A DNA stretch of 49,977 bases from the NCBI RefSeq assembly GCF_002934685.1, contig NZ_NKHL01000085.1, positions 1 to 49,977 on the forward strand, in the 5' to 3' direction. Position 1 is the first letter of the stretch; the number at the start of each line of letters is the position of its first letter. Both the position numbers and the translations under genes were made by a program. Below the pieces are notes generated by a model. The model searched no databases. It was not told the DNA's origin and saw only the letters and a program-made list of their open reading frames with translations. This DNA is from Pseudomonas bohemica. Its GTDB lineage: Bacteria > Pseudomonadota > Gammaproteobacteria > Pseudomonadales > Pseudomonadaceae. This document shows positions 33,246 to 43,173 of this stretch, one piece after another.

Positions 33246-34079
33246 ATGAACGCAGCTATCCATGTCGACCGCTTGAACAAGACGTTTGCTCGCAAGACCG
33301 CTCTGGTTGACCTTGCATTGTCTATACAACCCGGAGAAATGGTCGCGCTGATCGGCGCTTCCGGTTCGGGAAAATCCACGCTCTTGCGCCATCTGGCCGG
33401 GCTTGCCTGTTGCGACCGCGATAATGGCGGCAGTGTTCGCGTGCTGGGCCGCGAAGTTCAGGCCGCAGGACGCCTGAGCGGCAAGGTGCGCCGATTGCGC
33501 GCCGACATCGGTTACATCTTCCAGCAATTCAATCTGGTCAATCGCCTGAGCGTGCTGGACAACGTGCTGCTCGGCTGCCTGGGCCGCATGCCGCGCTGGC
33601 GTGGAAACCTGGGGCTGTTCAGTACCGAAGAAAAGGCCCGCGCCATGACCAATCTCGACCGCGTTGGGCTGGCCGACTTCGCTCAGCAACGAGCCTCGAC
33701 ACTCTCCGGTGGTCAGCAACAGCGCGTGGCCATCGCCCGGGCCTTGACCCAGCAGGCCGAAGTCATTCTGGCCGACGAACCCATCGCTTCGCTGGACCCC
33801 GAATCCGCGCGCAAGGTCATGGAAATCCTCGCTGACATCAACCGCCAGGACGGCAAGACCGTGGTCGTCACCCTGCATCAAGTGGACTATGCCGTGCGCT
33901 ATTGCCCCCGTGCCGTGGCACTCAAGGGCGGACGCATTCACTTCGACGGCAATGGCGCCGACCTCAACGGCCAGTTCCTCAACGATCTCTACGGCGCCGA
34001 TGCCGACGCCAGCCTGATGTTCGCCGATCAGGGGCGCAGCGCCGAACGTGCGCCGCGGCTGGTTCTGGCGCGGGTCTGA
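33246..34079 (+). CDS. phnC: phosphonate ABC transporter ATPase
   Basis: A 277-residue ATP-binding protein. Walker A is GASGSGKST, the Q-loop [20 protein letters not shown] (typical of PhnC), the signature [16 protein letters not shown], Walker [13 protein letters not shown] and the switch TLHQVDYA. It powers uptake of phosphonates with PhnD and PhnE. The ATG at 33246 gives the usual [14 protein letters not shown]; an ATG 18 bp upstream is also open. It is the first gene after the Pho box. Confidence 0.95.
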   Translation: MNAAIHVDRLNKTFARKTALVDLALSIQPGEMVALIGASGSGKSTLLRHLAGLACCDRDNGGSVRVLGREVQAAGRLSGKVRRLRADIGYIFQQFNLVNRLSVLDNVLLGCLGRMPRWRGNLGLFSTEEKARAMTNLDRVGLADFAQQRASTLSGGQQQRVAIARALTQQAEVILADEPIASLDPESARKVMEILADINRQDGKTVVVTLHQVDYAVRYCPRAVALKGGRIHFDGNGADLNGQFLNDLYGADADASLMFADQGRSAERAPRLVLARV

Positions 34080-34138
34080 TTTCGCTCAACGTTCTGCCAA
34101 CCCGAATAACACCTCTACCCATGCTCCAGGAGCTCTCC

Positions 34139-35143
34139 ATGTTGAACCGTATCGGTCGCGTGTTCGCGTCTGCCGCTGTCGTCGCCGGCTGCCTGATGGG
34201 CACCGCGCAAGCGGACGACAACACAATCAATTTCGGCATCATGTCCACCGAATCCTCGCAAAACCTGAAAAGCGTCTGGCAGCCCTTCATCGACGACATG
34301 TCGAAAAAGACCGGGTTGAAAGTCAACGCTACCTTCGCGTCCGACTACGCCGGCCTGATTCAGGGCATGCGTTTCAACAAGGTCGACGTGGCGTGGCTCG
34401 GCAACAAGGCAGCCATGGAAGCGGTGGATCGCTCCGGCGGTGAAATCTTCGCCCAGACCGCCGCCGCCAACGGCGCGCCGGGTTACTGGAGCGTGATCAT
34501 TGCGCGCAAGGACAGCCAGATCAATTCGGTCGAGGACATGCTCAAGCATGCCAAGGAACTGACCTTCGGCAACGGTGACCCGAACTCCACCTCCGGCTAT
34601 CTGGTGCCGGGCTACTACGTGTTTGCCAAGAACCACGTCGATGCCGCGACCGCCTTCAAGCGCACGCTGAACTCCAGCCACGAAGTCAATGCCCTCAGCG
34701 TCGCCAAGGGCCAGTTGGACGTTGCCACCTTCAACACCGAAAGCTGGGATCGCCTGGAAGTCACTCAACCGGACAAGGCCGCCATGCTCAAGGTGATCTG
34801 GAAGTCGCCGCTGATCCCGGCTGACCCGATGGTCTGGCGCAAGTCGCTGTCCGACGCCGATAAAAACAAGATCCGCGAATTCTTCGCCAGTTACGGCGAT
34901 ACCGACGAAGAAAAGGCGGTGCTCAAGAACATGCAGATGGGCAAGTTTCTCAAGTCTTCGGATGACCAGTTGCTGACCATCCGCCAGCTTGAACTGTTCA
35001 AGCAGAAGACCGAAACCACCGCCAGCACCAGTCTCAGCGCCGACGAAAAGGCCAGCCGCCTGAAAGAGATCGACGCTGGACTGACCAAGCTGCAGGACCG
35101 CATCTCGGAACTTGAAAAACAAGGCACCGCCAAGGCGGGCTGA
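34139..35143 (+). CDS. phnD: phosphonate-binding periplasmic protein
   Basis: A 334-residue solute-binding protein with a Sec signal peptide (1-25, ends GTAQA-DD). Family motifs are NFGIMSTESSQNLKSVWQPF and YAGLIQGMRFNKVDVAWLG, and GNGDPNSTSGYLVPGYYVF around the phosphonate-binding serine/threonine cluster. A C-terminal coiled-coil-like tail (KASRLKEIDAGLTKLQDRISELEKQ) extends past the binding fold. The ATG at 34139 follows CAGGAGCTCTCC. The 59-bp gap to phnC and 62-bp gap to phnE are the longest in the operon. Confidence 0.95.
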   Translation: MLNRIGRVFASAAVVAGCLMGTAQADDNTINFGIMSTESSQNLKSVWQPFIDDMSKKTGLKVNATFASDYAGLIQGMRFNKVDVAWLGNKAAMEAVDRSGGEIFAQTAAANGAPGYWSVIIARKDSQINSVEDMLKHAKELTFGNGDPNSTSGYLVPGYYVFAKNHVDAATAFKRTLNSSHEVNALSVAKGQLDVATFNTESWDRLEVTQPDKAAMLKVIWKSPLIPADPMVWRKSLSDADKNKIREFFASYGDTDEEKAVLKNMQMGKFLKSSDDQLLTIRQLELFKQKTETTASTSLSADEKASRLKEIDAGLTKLQDRISELEKQGTAKAG

Positions 35144-35205
35144 CCGGCTCGGCGCGGTGCCTCGCATCGTGCCTGCTTTTCACGTAATCGAACTCGGAAG
35201 CTCTC

Positions 35206-35994
35206 ATGACCGCTCACGCTGCTTACCTCCAAACCGCTGGCAAACGCAGCTGGCCGCAATACCTAGGCTGGGGGATTTTGCTGGCCATCATGACCTGGGC
35301 CTGGCACGGCGCTGAAATGAACCCGCTGGCGCTGTACCGCGACTCCGGCAACATGGCGACCTTCGCGGCCGACTTCTTCCCGCCTGATTTTCACGAGTGG
35401 CGCGCCTATCTCAAGGAAATGATCGTCACCGTGCACATTGCCCTTTGGGGGACGCTGCTGGCGATCATCTGCTCGGTGCCGTTGGGCGTGCTCTGCGCCG
35501 ACAACATCACCCCCTGGTGGATTCACCAGCCGCTGCGTCGGGTCATGGACTCCTTCCGTTCTATCAATGAAATGGTCTTCGCGATGCTGTTCGTGGTCGC
35601 CGTCGGGCTGGGGCCTTTTGCCGGTGTACTGGCGTTGTGGATCAGCACCACCGGCGTGCTCGCCAAACTGTTCGCCGAAGCCGTGGAAGCCATCGACCCC
35701 GGTCCTGTGGAGGGCGTGCGCGCCACCGGTGCCAGCGCGTTACAGGAAGTGATTTTCGGGGTGATTCCGCAGGTCATGCCGCTGTGGATTTCTTACGCCC
35801 TATACCGCTTCGAATCCAACGTGCGCTCGGCGACGGTGGTGGGCATGGTCGGTGCCGGCGGTATCGGCGTGATCCTCTGGGAAAACATTCGCGCCTTCCA
35901 GTTCACCCAGACCTGCGCAGTGTTGCTGGTGATCATCGTGGTGGTCAGCGTCATCGACATCCTCTCCCAGCGCCTGCGCAAGCAGTTCATCTAA
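35206..35994 (+). CDS. phnE: phosphonate ABC transporter permease
   Basis: A 262-residue integral membrane protein of the PhnE type. Membrane segments are at about 18-33, 72-92, 122-150, 196-215 and 232-252. The ATPase-docking loop is [27 protein letters not shown]. One phnE is present and it is full length, unlike the broken allele of E. coli K-12. It forms the channel with PhnC as motor. Confidence 0.95.
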   Translation: MTAHAAYLQTAGKRSWPQYLGWGILLAIMTWAWHGAEMNPLALYRDSGNMATFAADFFPPDFHEWRAYLKEMIVTVHIALWGTLLAIICSVPLGVLCADNITPWWIHQPLRRVMDSFRSINEMVFAMLFVVAVGLGPFAGVLALWISTTGVLAKLFAEAVEAIDPGPVEGVRATGASALQEVIFGVIPQVMPLWISYALYRFESNVRSATVVGMVGAGGIGVILWENIRAFQFTQTCAVLLVIIVVVSVIDILSQRLRKQFI

Positions 35995-36033
35995 CAATCA
36001 CGACAGGAGAGGGTGCGAACCCTTTTTTTAGCC

Positions 36034-36768
36034 ATGCAGTTGTCTAGACAAGCCGAACCCCTGCACCGGAAACCCCTGCACCGCGAACCGATGTACCGCG
36101 AACTGGCCGCTACCCTGCGCAGCGAATTGAACAGCTACGCCGCAGGCCAGTTCCTGCCCGCCGAAACTCAGCTGGCGGCACGCTTCGAAGTCAACCGCCA
36201 CACCGTGCGCCGGGCCATCGATGAGTTGGTGCGCGAAGGCAGCCTGTTGCGCCGTCAAGGCAAGGGCACCCAAGTGTTGGGTCGTCCGCTGGTGTACCCG
36301 GTGGCCGCCGAGAGTGCCTACAGCCAGTCGTTGTCGGCCTTGGGCCACAGGGTCGAAGCGGTGCTGTTGCAACGCCGCCAATGCCTTGCCACCCACGAAG
36401 AAGCCGAACACCTGGGCCTGGAAGAACACGCGCCGCTGATCGAATTGCAAACCCTGCGTCGTCTCGACGGCCAGCCGGTGAGCCTGATTCGCCACCGCTA
36501 CTGCGCCAGCCGCACGGCACTGGTGGCCGATTACAAAAGCGGTTCTGTGCGCCAGTTCCTGGCCGCCCGCGACCTGTCGTTGACCCGCACGTTCAGCCTG
36601 ATCGGCGCACGTTTGCCCAGCCGCGAGGAGGCCAGCGTGTTGCTGATGCCGCGCCACCTGCCAGCGCTGACGGTGCTCACGCTTTCCCGCGATGCCGAAG
36701 GACACCCGGTGGAGATAGCCCATTCCACCAGCCGCTCCGACCGTTTCCAGTATCAGATCGTCACCTGA
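36034..36768 (+). CDS. phnF: GntR-family regulator of the phosphonate operon
   Basis: A 244-residue regulator. The GntR winged helix lies at about 23-85 (MYRELAATLRSELNSYAAGQFLPAETQLAARFEVNRHTVRRAIDELVREG), followed by a UTRA effector domain at about 100-240. The start is uncertain. GTG at 36013 directly follows the SD-like AGGAGAGG with no spacer, while ATG 36034 lies 22 bases after it; the latter gives the usual N-terminus. The N-terminus has a threefold repeat PLHRK/PLHRE/PMYRE. Position between phnE and phnG is the classical one. PhnF probably represses part of the operon until a C-P lyase substrate or intermediate is present. Confidence 0.92.
   Translation: MQLSRQAEPLHRKPLHREPMYRELAATLRSELNSYAAGQFLPAETQLAARFEVNRHTVRRAIDELVREGSLLRRQGKGTQVLGRPLVYPVAAESAYSQSLSALGHRVEAVLLQRRQCLATHEEAEHLGLEEHAPLIELQTLRRLDGQPVSLIRHRYCASRTALVADYKSGSVRQFLAARDLSLTRTFSLIGARLPSREEASVLLMPRHLPALTVLTLSRDAEGHPVEIAHSTSRSDRFQYQIVT
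36058..36102 (+). repeat. three in-frame 15-bp tandem units in phnF
   Basis: Units 36058-36072, 36073-36087 and 36088-36102 code for PLHRK, PLHRE and PMYRE. The third belongs to the conserved start of the GntR domain; the first two look like copies of it made by slippage or duplication. The first two differ by three bases. Confidence 0.75.
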
Positions 36769-36781
36769 TGGAGATCCCCCA

Positions 36782-37255
36782 ATGACTGCCACAGCTGCTT
36801 TGACTTCAACTTCTTCACCCGAACTGGCCGCACGCCAGCACTGGATCGGCGTGCTGTCCCGCACCCTGCGCGCTGATTTGCTGGCCCATGAAGCGGCCCT
36901 GCGCGATGCCGAATACCAACTGATCCGCCCACCGGAAATCGGCATGACCCTGGTCCGTGGCCGCATGGGCGGCAGTGGCGCGCCCTTCAACGTCGGCGAG
37001 ATGAGCGTGACCCGATGCGTGGTGCGTCTGGCCGACGGGCGTACCGGTTACAGCTATCTGGCGGGGCGCGACAAGGCTCACGCCGAGCTGGCAGCGCTGG
37101 CCGACGCCCATTTGCAAGGCGCGCAACAGGCTCACTGGATCCGTGAGGTGATCGAACCGCTGGCTCAGGCCCAGGCCGTGCGCCGGTCCCGACAACAAGC
37201 CGAAACCGCAGCGACCAAGGTGGACTTCTTCACCCTGGTCAGAGGAGAAAACTGA
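36782..37255 (+). CDS. phnG: C-P lyase core subunit PhnG
   Basis: A 157-residue subunit of the PhnGHIJ complex that, with ATP, makes ribose 1-methylphosphonate 5-triphosphate and then breaks the C-P bond. Recognised by ARQHWIGVLSRT, IRPPEIGMTLVRGRMGGSGAPFNVGEMSVTRC and GYSYLAGRDKAHAELAALADA. ATG 36782 follows GGAGATCCCCCA. It overlaps phnH by one base (TGATG). Confidence 0.95.
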   Translation: MTATAALTSTSSPELAARQHWIGVLSRTLRADLLAHEAALRDAEYQLIRPPEIGMTLVRGRMGGSGAPFNVGEMSVTRCVVRLADGRTGYSYLAGRDKAHAELAALADAHLQGAQQAHWIREVIEPLAQAQAVRRSRQQAETAATKVDFFTLVRGEN

Positions 37256-37932
37256 TGAGTGCGATTTCTACGAATGCAGCTGCCGCGAGTGCGGTCGCCA
37301 TGAGTGCAAAGGGTATGAACGCGACGTTATTGCAGCCTGCTTTCGCTGACCCGGTGCTCGACGCCCAGCGCAGTTTCCGTGTGGCCCTCAAGGCGCTGGC
37401 TGGCCCCGGTGTCGCCCAGAGCCTGCAGTCGGCGCAAACTCCACCACGTTTGGACGGCCTGGCATCGGCGAGCCATGCGCTATGCCTGGCGCTGCTGGAT
37501 ATCGACACGCCGCTGTGGTTGGCGCCGACGTTCGACACCCCGGCGATTCGCGCCAACCTGACTTTTCACTGTGGCTGCCCGATCGTCAGCGATCGGCAGA
37601 ACGCGCGTTTCGCCTTGCTCGACGGCAGCCAGTTGCACGACCTCAGCGGTTTCGATCTGGGCAACGACCGCTACCCCGATCAGTCCTGCACGCTGCTGGT
37701 TCAACTACCGAGCCTGCAAGGCGGGCGTCAGTTGGCGTGGCAGGGGCCTGGCATCGAGAGCAAGAACCACGTCAGCCTGCCGCTGCAGGAAGGCTTCTGG
37801 GCCGAACGCGAATCGCGCAATGACTTTCCTCGCGGCATCGACGTGTTCTTCGTCGCGGGCAGCGAATTGATGGGCCTGCCGCGTAGCACCAACGTGCTGT
37901 TCAAGGCGTTACCGTCCAAGGGAGATGCCTGA
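37255..37932 (+). CDS. phnH: C-P lyase core subunit PhnH
   Basis: A 225-residue subunit of the C-P lyase core, structurally related to PLP transferases but without their catalytic lysine. Motifs are FADPVLDAQRSFRVALKALAGPG, LTFHCGCP and a C-terminal GIDVFFVAGSELMGLPRSTN. The start at 37255 has a strong AGAGGAGAAAACTG site. This gives an Ala/Ser-rich N-terminal extension of about 20 residues relative to the E. coli protein; an internal ATG at 37315 would remove it. It overlaps phnI by one base. Confidence 0.94.
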   Translation: MSAISTNAAAASAVAMSAKGMNATLLQPAFADPVLDAQRSFRVALKALAGPGVAQSLQSAQTPPRLDGLASASHALCLALLDIDTPLWLAPTFDTPAIRANLTFHCGCPIVSDRQNARFALLDGSQLHDLSGFDLGNDRYPDQSCTLLVQLPSLQGGRQLAWQGPGIESKNHVSLPLQEGFWAERESRNDFPRGIDVFFVAGSELMGLPRSTNVLFKALPSKGDA

Positions 37933-39005
37933 TGTACGTCGCGGTCAAGGGTGGCGAACAGGCCATCGACAACGCTCACAGGCTCCTGGCGAAGAAACGC
38001 CGCGGCGATACCTCGGTGGCCGAACTGGGCGTCGAGCAGATTCGTCAGCAATTGCCGCTGGCAGTGGCGCGGGTGATGACTGAAGGCTCGCTGTACGACG
38101 CAGAACTTGCGGCGCTGGCGATCAAGCAAGCCGCAGGCGACTTGGTGGAAGCGATCTTCCTGCTGCGCGCCTACCGCACCACGCTGCCGCGTTTCAGCGC
38201 CAGCCTGCCAATTGACACCTCGGCGATGCACATCAACCGTCGGCTATCGGCGACCTTCAAAGACGTGCCGGGCGGTCAGCTGCTGGGGCCGACTTTCGAC
38301 TACACCCACCGGCTGCTGGATTTCACCCTGCTGGCCGAGGGCGAATATCCCGGGCCGCAAACCCAGCCAGACGGCAGGGTCGAAGCCTGTCCGCGAGTCT
38401 CCGGTTTGCTGGCCAAGGAGGGGCTGATCAAGGAAGAAACCGACAGCGGCGCGCCGGTCGCCGACATCACCCGTGAGCCGCTGGAATACCCGGCCAGCCG
38501 CGCCGAGCGTCTGCAGGCTCTGGCCCGTGGCGACGAGGGGTTTCTGCTGGCGCTGGGGTATTCGACCCAACGCGGTTATGGCCGCAATCACCCGTTCGCC
38601 GGGGAAATTCGGGTCGGCGAAGTCGAGGTCTGGATCGAGCCGCAAGAGCTGGGTTTCCCAATCGCCATCGGCGTCATCGAGGTCACCGAGTGCGAGATGG
38701 TCAACCAGTTCGTCGGCTCGGCGACCGAGCTGCCGCAGTTCACTCGCGGCTACGGCCTGGCCTTCGGGCATGCCGAGCGCAAAGCCATGGGCATGGCGCT
38801 GGTGGACCGCTCGCTGCGTGCCGCTGAGTACGCCGAGGAAATCGTCTCGCCCGCCCAGCAGGAAGAATTCGTCCTTGCCCATTGCGACAACGTCGAAGCC
38901 GCAGGTTTCGTCTCACACCTGAAATTGCCGCATTACGTCGATTTCCAGGCCGAACTGGAACTGATCCGCAAACTGCGCAAGCCCTCCAAGGAGCAGGCCC
39001 GATGA
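37932..39005 (+). CDS. phnI: C-P lyase core subunit PhnI (nucleosidase/transferase)
   Basis: A 357-residue subunit that replaces the adenine of ATP by phosphonate to give a ribose 1-phosphonate triphosphate, together with PhnG, H and L. Recognised by MYVAVKGGEQAIDNAHRLLA and GYGRNHPFAGEIRVGEVEV, and by the C-terminal CDNVEAAGFVSHLKLPHYVDFQAEL. It overlaps phnJ by 4 bp (ATGA). Length matches the E. coli enzyme (354). Confidence 0.96.
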   Translation: MYVAVKGGEQAIDNAHRLLAKKRRGDTSVAELGVEQIRQQLPLAVARVMTEGSLYDAELAALAIKQAAGDLVEAIFLLRAYRTTLPRFSASLPIDTSAMHINRRLSATFKDVPGGQLLGPTFDYTHRLLDFTLLAEGEYPGPQTQPDGRVEACPRVSGLLAKEGLIKEETDSGAPVADITREPLEYPASRAERLQALARGDEGFLLALGYSTQRGYGRNHPFAGEIRVGEVEVWIEPQELGFPIAIGVIEVTECEMVNQFVGSATELPQFTRGYGLAFGHAERKAMGMALVDRSLRAAEYAEEIVSPAQQEEFVLAHCDNVEAAGFVSHLKLPHYVDFQAELELIRKLRKPSKEQAR

Positions 39006-39889
39006 ATGCCGCCACGCAATCTCACGCACAGCCTCGTCCGGAACGCGATGAAGCTTACAACTTCGCTTATCTGGATGAACAAACCAAACGCATGATCCGG
39101 CGCGGCTTGCTCAAGGCCGTGGCGATTCCCGGTTATCAGGTGCCGTTCGGCGGCCGTGAAATGCCGCTGCCTTACGGCTGGGGCACCGGCGGCATGCAAC
39201 TGACCGCCGCGATTCTCGGTGCCGAAGATGTGCTTAAGGTCATCGACCAGGGCGCCGACGACACCACCAACGCCGTCTCTATCCGGCGCTTTTTCGCCCG
39301 CACCGCTGGCGTCGAAACCACCGAGCGTACTCCTGAGGCGACGATCATCCAGACCCGTCACCGGATCCCGGAAACGCCACTGCATGCCGATCAGATCATG
39401 GTCTATCAAGTGCCGATCCCCGACCCGCTGCGCTTCATCGAACCCTCGGAAACCGAAACCCGGACCATGCACGCGCTCAACGATTACGGGGTGATGCACG
39501 TCAAGCTCTACGAAGACATCGCCACCTTCGGCCACATCGCCACGGCCTATGCGTACCCGGTTACGGTGAACGAGCGCTACGTGATGGACCCCTCGCCAAT
39601 CCCCAAATTCGACAACCCGAAACTGGACATGAGCCCCGCGCTGATGCTGTTCGCTGCCGGTCGTGAAAAGCGCCTGTATGCGGTCCCGCCCTTTACCCGC
39701 GTCACCAGCCTGGACTTCGAGGATCATCCCTTCGAAGTGCAGAAATGGGCACATAACTGCGCGATCTGCGGCAGCCATGATTCGTTCCTCGACGAGCTGA
39801 TCCTCGACGACCGGGGCACTCAGAGCTTCGTCTGCTCGGACACCGACTACTGCGCACAACGGGTTAGCCAAGGGAGGGCCGAGCAATGA
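39002..39889 (+). CDS. phnJ: C-P lyase, radical SAM subunit PhnJ
   Basis: A 295-residue iron-sulfur radical SAM enzyme that cleaves the carbon-phosphorus bond and releases an alkane. Its cysteines Cys253, Cys256, Cys278 and Cys284 have exactly the spacing of E. coli PhnJ (241, 244, 266, 272): three are cluster ligands and one is the catalytic thiyl residue. Note that the cluster lies near the C-terminus, unlike usual radical SAM proteins. GYQVPFGGREMPLPYGWGTGG and DTTNAVSIRRFF are further landmarks. It overlaps phnI and phnK by 4 bp each. Confidence 0.96.
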   Translation: MNAATQSHAQPRPERDEAYNFAYLDEQTKRMIRRGLLKAVAIPGYQVPFGGREMPLPYGWGTGGMQLTAAILGAEDVLKVIDQGADDTTNAVSIRRFFARTAGVETTERTPEATIIQTRHRIPETPLHADQIMVYQVPIPDPLRFIEPSETETRTMHALNDYGVMHVKLYEDIATFGHIATAYAYPVTVNERYVMDPSPIPKFDNPKLDMSPALMLFAAGREKRLYAVPPFTRVTSLDFEDHPFEVQKWAHNCAICGSHDSFLDELILDDRGTQSFVCSDTDYCAQRVSQGRAEQ

Positions 39890-40713
39890 TTGCTGCTCAG
39901 CATCTGCACGAAAAACTGCATCAGGATGTGCTTGCCGACCCTGTTCAGCCGCTGCTCAAGGTCAAGGGTCTGAGCAAGTTGTACGGTCCCGAGAAGGGCT
40001 GTCAGGACGTCAGTTTCGAGCTGTACCCCGGTGAAGTGCTGGGCATCGTCGGCGAGTCCGGCTCCGGAAAATCGACGCTGTTGTCGCTGCTCAGCGGCCG
40101 CTGCCTGCCAGACAGCGGGGTCATCGACTATCGCACGACGCAAGACCACTGGCTCGACCTGTACAGCGCCAGTGAAGCCGAACGTCGAACGTTACTGCGC
40201 ACCGAGTGGGGCTTCGTCGAGCAGAACCCGCGTGACGGGCTGCGCATGGCGGTGTCGGCGGGGGCAAACATCGGCGAACGGCTGATGGCCCAGGGGGTGC
40301 GCAATTACCAGCAGCTGCGTGCCGCGGGGCTGGACTGGCTGAATCAAGTGGAGATCGATCCGGCACGCATCGATGACCTGCCACGAACCTTCTCCGGAGG
40401 CATGCAACAGCGTTTGCAAATCGCTCGCAATCTGGTGTCCGGCCCGCGCCTGGTGTTCATGGACGAGCCCACCGGCGGCCTCGATGTGTCGGTGCAGGCG
40501 CGTCTGCTGGACCTGATGCGCGGTCTGGTGCGCGAACTGGATCTGGCGGTGGTGATCGTGACCCACGACCTGGCCGTGGCCCGTTTGCTGGCTGACCGGC
40601 TGATGGTCATGCGTCGCTCTCGTGTGGTCGAGACCGGGCTGACAGATCAGATCCTCGACGATCCGCAACATCCTTATTCGCAACTGCTGGTGTCTTCGGT
40701 GTTGCAGCCCTGA
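39886..40713 (+). CDS. phnK: C-P lyase ABC-type subunit PhnK
   Basis: A 275-residue ABC-class ATPase that binds the C-P lyase core and is not a transporter part. Walker A is GESGSGKST, the signature TFSGGMQQRLQIARNL, Walker B LVFMDEPTGGLD and the switch VTHDLAVA. About 20 residues precede the domain. ATG 39886 overlaps phnJ by 4 bp. Confidence 0.95.
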   Translation: MIAAQHLHEKLHQDVLADPVQPLLKVKGLSKLYGPEKGCQDVSFELYPGEVLGIVGESGSGKSTLLSLLSGRCLPDSGVIDYRTTQDHWLDLYSASEAERRTLLRTEWGFVEQNPRDGLRMAVSAGANIGERLMAQGVRNYQQLRAAGLDWLNQVEIDPARIDDLPRTFSGGMQQRLQIARNLVSGPRLVFMDEPTGGLDVSVQARLLDLMRGLVRELDLAVVIVTHDLAVARLLADRLMVMRRSRVVETGLTDQILDDPQHPYSQLLVSSVLQP

Positions 40714-40733
40714 TCCGACTCTGAGGTGTCTTG

Positions 40734-41450
40734 ATGAACACGCTGATCGAGGTCCAGGACCTCTCGAAAACCTTCACCCTGCATCAGCAGAACGCGGTGG
40801 TGCTCAATGTGCTGCGCGGGCTGAGCTTTTCGGTGCGCGGCGGTGAGTGTCTGGTGTTGCACGGCCATTCCGGGGCGGGCAAGAGTACCTTGCTGCGCAC
40901 TCTCTACGGCAACTACCTGCCCGCGGGCGGCAGCATTCGTGTGCTGCATCAGGGCGATTGGCTTGAGCTGGTCGGTGCCGTACCCCGCGACGTGCTGCAC
41001 GTGCGGCAGCAGACGCTGGGCTACGTCAGTCAGTTCCTGCGGGTGATCCCTCGCGTCGCCGCCCTGGACGTGGTGATGGAACCGGCCCTGGCCCGAGGCT
41101 GGAACCGAGCAGACGCCAAGGCTCGCGCCGAGCTGTTGCTCAGTCGCCTGAACATTCCACAACGGCTGTGGCAACTGGCGCCGGGCACCTTTTCCGGGGG
41201 CGAACAACAGCGGGTCAATATCGCTCGCGGCTTCATGGTGCGGTGGCCGGTGATGCTGCTGGACGAGCCCACAGCATCGCTGGACGACAGCAATCGTCAG
41301 GTGGTGCTCGAGTTGATCAACGAAGCAAAAAACGCCGGTGCCGCTGTCATCGGCATCTTCCATGACCGTCTGGCGCGCGAGGCGGTGTCCGATCGCCTTC
41401 TGGACATGACACCGTTGGAAACGATTGCCGAGGAGTTACTGGAATGCTGA
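40734..41450 (+). CDS. phnL: C-P lyase ABC-type subunit PhnL
   Basis: A 238-residue ABC-class ATPase needed with PhnGHI for the first step of the pathway. Walker A is GHSGAGKST, the signature [16 protein letters not shown], Walker [13 protein letters not shown] and the switch GIFHDRLAR. The ATG at 40734 follows GAGGTGTCTTG; the TTG three bases earlier is not needed. It lies 20 bp after phnK and overlaps phnM by 7 bp. Confidence 0.95.
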   Translation: MNTLIEVQDLSKTFTLHQQNAVVLNVLRGLSFSVRGGECLVLHGHSGAGKSTLLRTLYGNYLPAGGSIRVLHQGDWLELVGAVPRDVLHVRQQTLGYVSQFLRVIPRVAALDVVMEPALARGWNRADAKARAELLLSRLNIPQRLWQLAPGTFSGGEQQRVNIARGFMVRWPVMLLDEPTASLDDSNRQVVLELINEAKNAGAAVIGIFHDRLAREAVSDRLLDMTPLETIAEELLEC

Positions 41451-42607
41451 ACGAACAGATCCTGACCAATGCCAAGATCGTCACCGCCGAGCAGGTATTC
41501 ACCGGCACTGTGGTGCTGCGCGACGGCGTCATCAGCGAGGTGCAGACCGGCTTCAGCCACCTGCCGCAAGCGCAGAACCTGGATGGCGATTATCTGCTGC
41601 CGGGGCTGGTAGAACTGCACACCGACAACCTGGAAAAACACCTCAGCCCGCGTCCTGGCGTGGACTGGCCGTCGGCATCTGCGGTGATGAGCCACGATGC
41701 GCAAATCATCGCCGCGGGCATCACCACGGTGTTCGACGCGCTGTCCATCGGCGACGTCAATCCCAAGGGCAAGCGCATGCAGCAGCTGCCAGGCATGGTC
41801 GAGGCGATCGCGAAAGCCAACGCCGCCGACATGACTCGCGCCGAACACCGTCTGCACCTGCGCTGCGAAGTTTGTCACCCGGACACCCTGAGCGTGTTTC
41901 GCGATCTGGTGGAGCAGCCGCTGGTGCAACTGGTCTCGACCATGGACCATTCGCCGGGTCAGCGCCAGTTTGCCCTTGAATCCAAGTACCGTGAGTACTA
42001 CATGGGTAAATATCACCTGAGCAGCGCACAGATGGACGAATTCATCGTCGAGCAGGTCGCCAACTCGAAGATCTACAGTGACCGCTACCGCAAGGCCATC
42101 GTCGACATTTGTCTGGCGCGAGGGTTGTCGGTGGCCAGTCACGACGACGCCACGGTCGAACACGTCGAGGAATCGGCGGGCTACGGCATGACCATCGCTG
42201 AGTTTCCCACCACCCTGGAAGCGGCACGGGCTTGCCGGCGGTTCGACATGAGCGTGCTGATGGGCGCGCCGAATATCGTTCGTGGCGGTTCTCACTCGGG
42301 CAACATCGCGGCGGCGGCCCTTGCCAAAGAAGGGCTACTGGATATTCTCTCCAGCGATTATTATCCGGCCAGTCTGCTGCAGGCGGCGTTCACGCTCGGC
42401 GCTCAGCTTGACGAGCAAACGACGTCGGCGGGGGCAGGGCTGGCCAAGGCTGTCACCACGGTGAGCCTGGCACCGGCACGGTCGGCCGGGCTGCATGATC
42501 GCGGCGAAATCCGTGTCGGCCTGCGTGCCGACCTGATCCGCGCCCGGGCCATCGGCACATTGCCGGTGATCCAACAGGTCTGGCGACAAGCGAAGAGGGT
42601 TTTCTGA
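41444..42607 (+). CDS. phnM: RPnTP diphosphohydrolase PhnM
   Basis: A 387-residue amidohydrolase-fold enzyme that removes diphosphate from the ribose 1-phosphonate 5-triphosphate intermediate. Metal ligands are expected in [15 protein letters not shown] (His/Asp), [13 protein letters not shown] and near ILSSDYYP. The N-terminal beta-sandwich ([25 protein letters not shown]) is typical. Overlaps phnL by 7 bp and phnN by one base. Confidence 0.95.
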   Translation: MLNEQILTNAKIVTAEQVFTGTVVLRDGVISEVQTGFSHLPQAQNLDGDYLLPGLVELHTDNLEKHLSPRPGVDWPSASAVMSHDAQIIAAGITTVFDALSIGDVNPKGKRMQQLPGMVEAIAKANAADMTRAEHRLHLRCEVCHPDTLSVFRDLVEQPLVQLVSTMDHSPGQRQFALESKYREYYMGKYHLSSAQMDEFIVEQVANSKIYSDRYRKAIVDICLARGLSVASHDDATVEHVEESAGYGMTIAEFPTTLEAARACRRFDMSVLMGAPNIVRGGSHSGNIAAAALAKEGLLDILSSDYYPASLLQAAFTLGAQLDEQTTSAGAGLAKAVTTVSLAPARSAGLHDRGEIRVGLRADLIRARAIGTLPVIQQVWRQAKRVF

Positions 42608-43173
42608 TGGCAGGCAGGTTGATCTATCTCATCGGACCGTCCGGTTCGGGCAAGGACAGCCTGCTGGATGCCGCGCGCGAACCGATGGCCACACGCGGCT
42701 GCCGGATCGTGCGCCGGGTCATCACTCGTTCGGCCGAGGCCAGGGGCGAAGCGGCGCAGGCCGTCAGCGTCGAGCAATTCGCCGAGATGCAGGCTCAGGG
42801 CGCGTTTGCCCTGAGCTGGTTCGCCAATGGTCTGCATTACGGCATTGGGCAAGAGATCGATCAGTGGCTGGCCGCGGGGCATGACGTGCTGATCAATGGC
42901 TCGCGCGGGCATCTGCCACAGGCACGGGCGCGTTATCCCGATCTGCTGGTGGTGCTATTGAGTGTCGATCAGGGGGTCCTGCGCCAGCGTCTGCTGGCGC
43001 GTGGCCGGGAGTCGCCCCAGGAGATCGAGGCGCGGCTGTCGCGCAATGCGCAGTTCGCCGATGATCTGTTGGTCGACAACCCATCGATCATCCTGCTGGA
43101 CAATTCAGGCGCCCTGGAGCAGACCGTCGCTCGGCTGTTGCAGCGAATCGACCGAGAGCACGCATGCGCCTGA
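42607..43173 (+). CDS. phnN: ribose 1,5-bisphosphokinase PhnN
   Basis: A 188-residue nucleotide kinase-like enzyme that phosphorylates ribose 1,5-bisphosphate to PRPP, bringing the C-P lyase product to central metabolism. The P-loop is IGPSGSGKDS, followed by RRVITRSAEARGE as the guanylate-kinase-like substrate part. It overlaps phnM by one base and phnP by 10 bp. Confidence 0.94.
   Translation: MAGRLIYLIGPSGSGKDSLLDAAREPMATRGCRIVRRVITRSAEARGEAAQAVSVEQFAEMQAQGAFALSWFANGLHYGIGQEIDQWLAAGHDVLINGSRGHLPQARARYPDLLVVLLSVDQGVLRQRLLARGRESPQEIEARLSRNAQFADDLLVDNPSIILLDNSGALEQTVARLLQRIDREHACA

Noticed and set aside
34115..35167. Minus-strand open frame of 350 codons opposite phnD
   Set aside because: phnD is unambiguous, with a signal peptide and ribosome site; the opposite frame has no recognisable domain.
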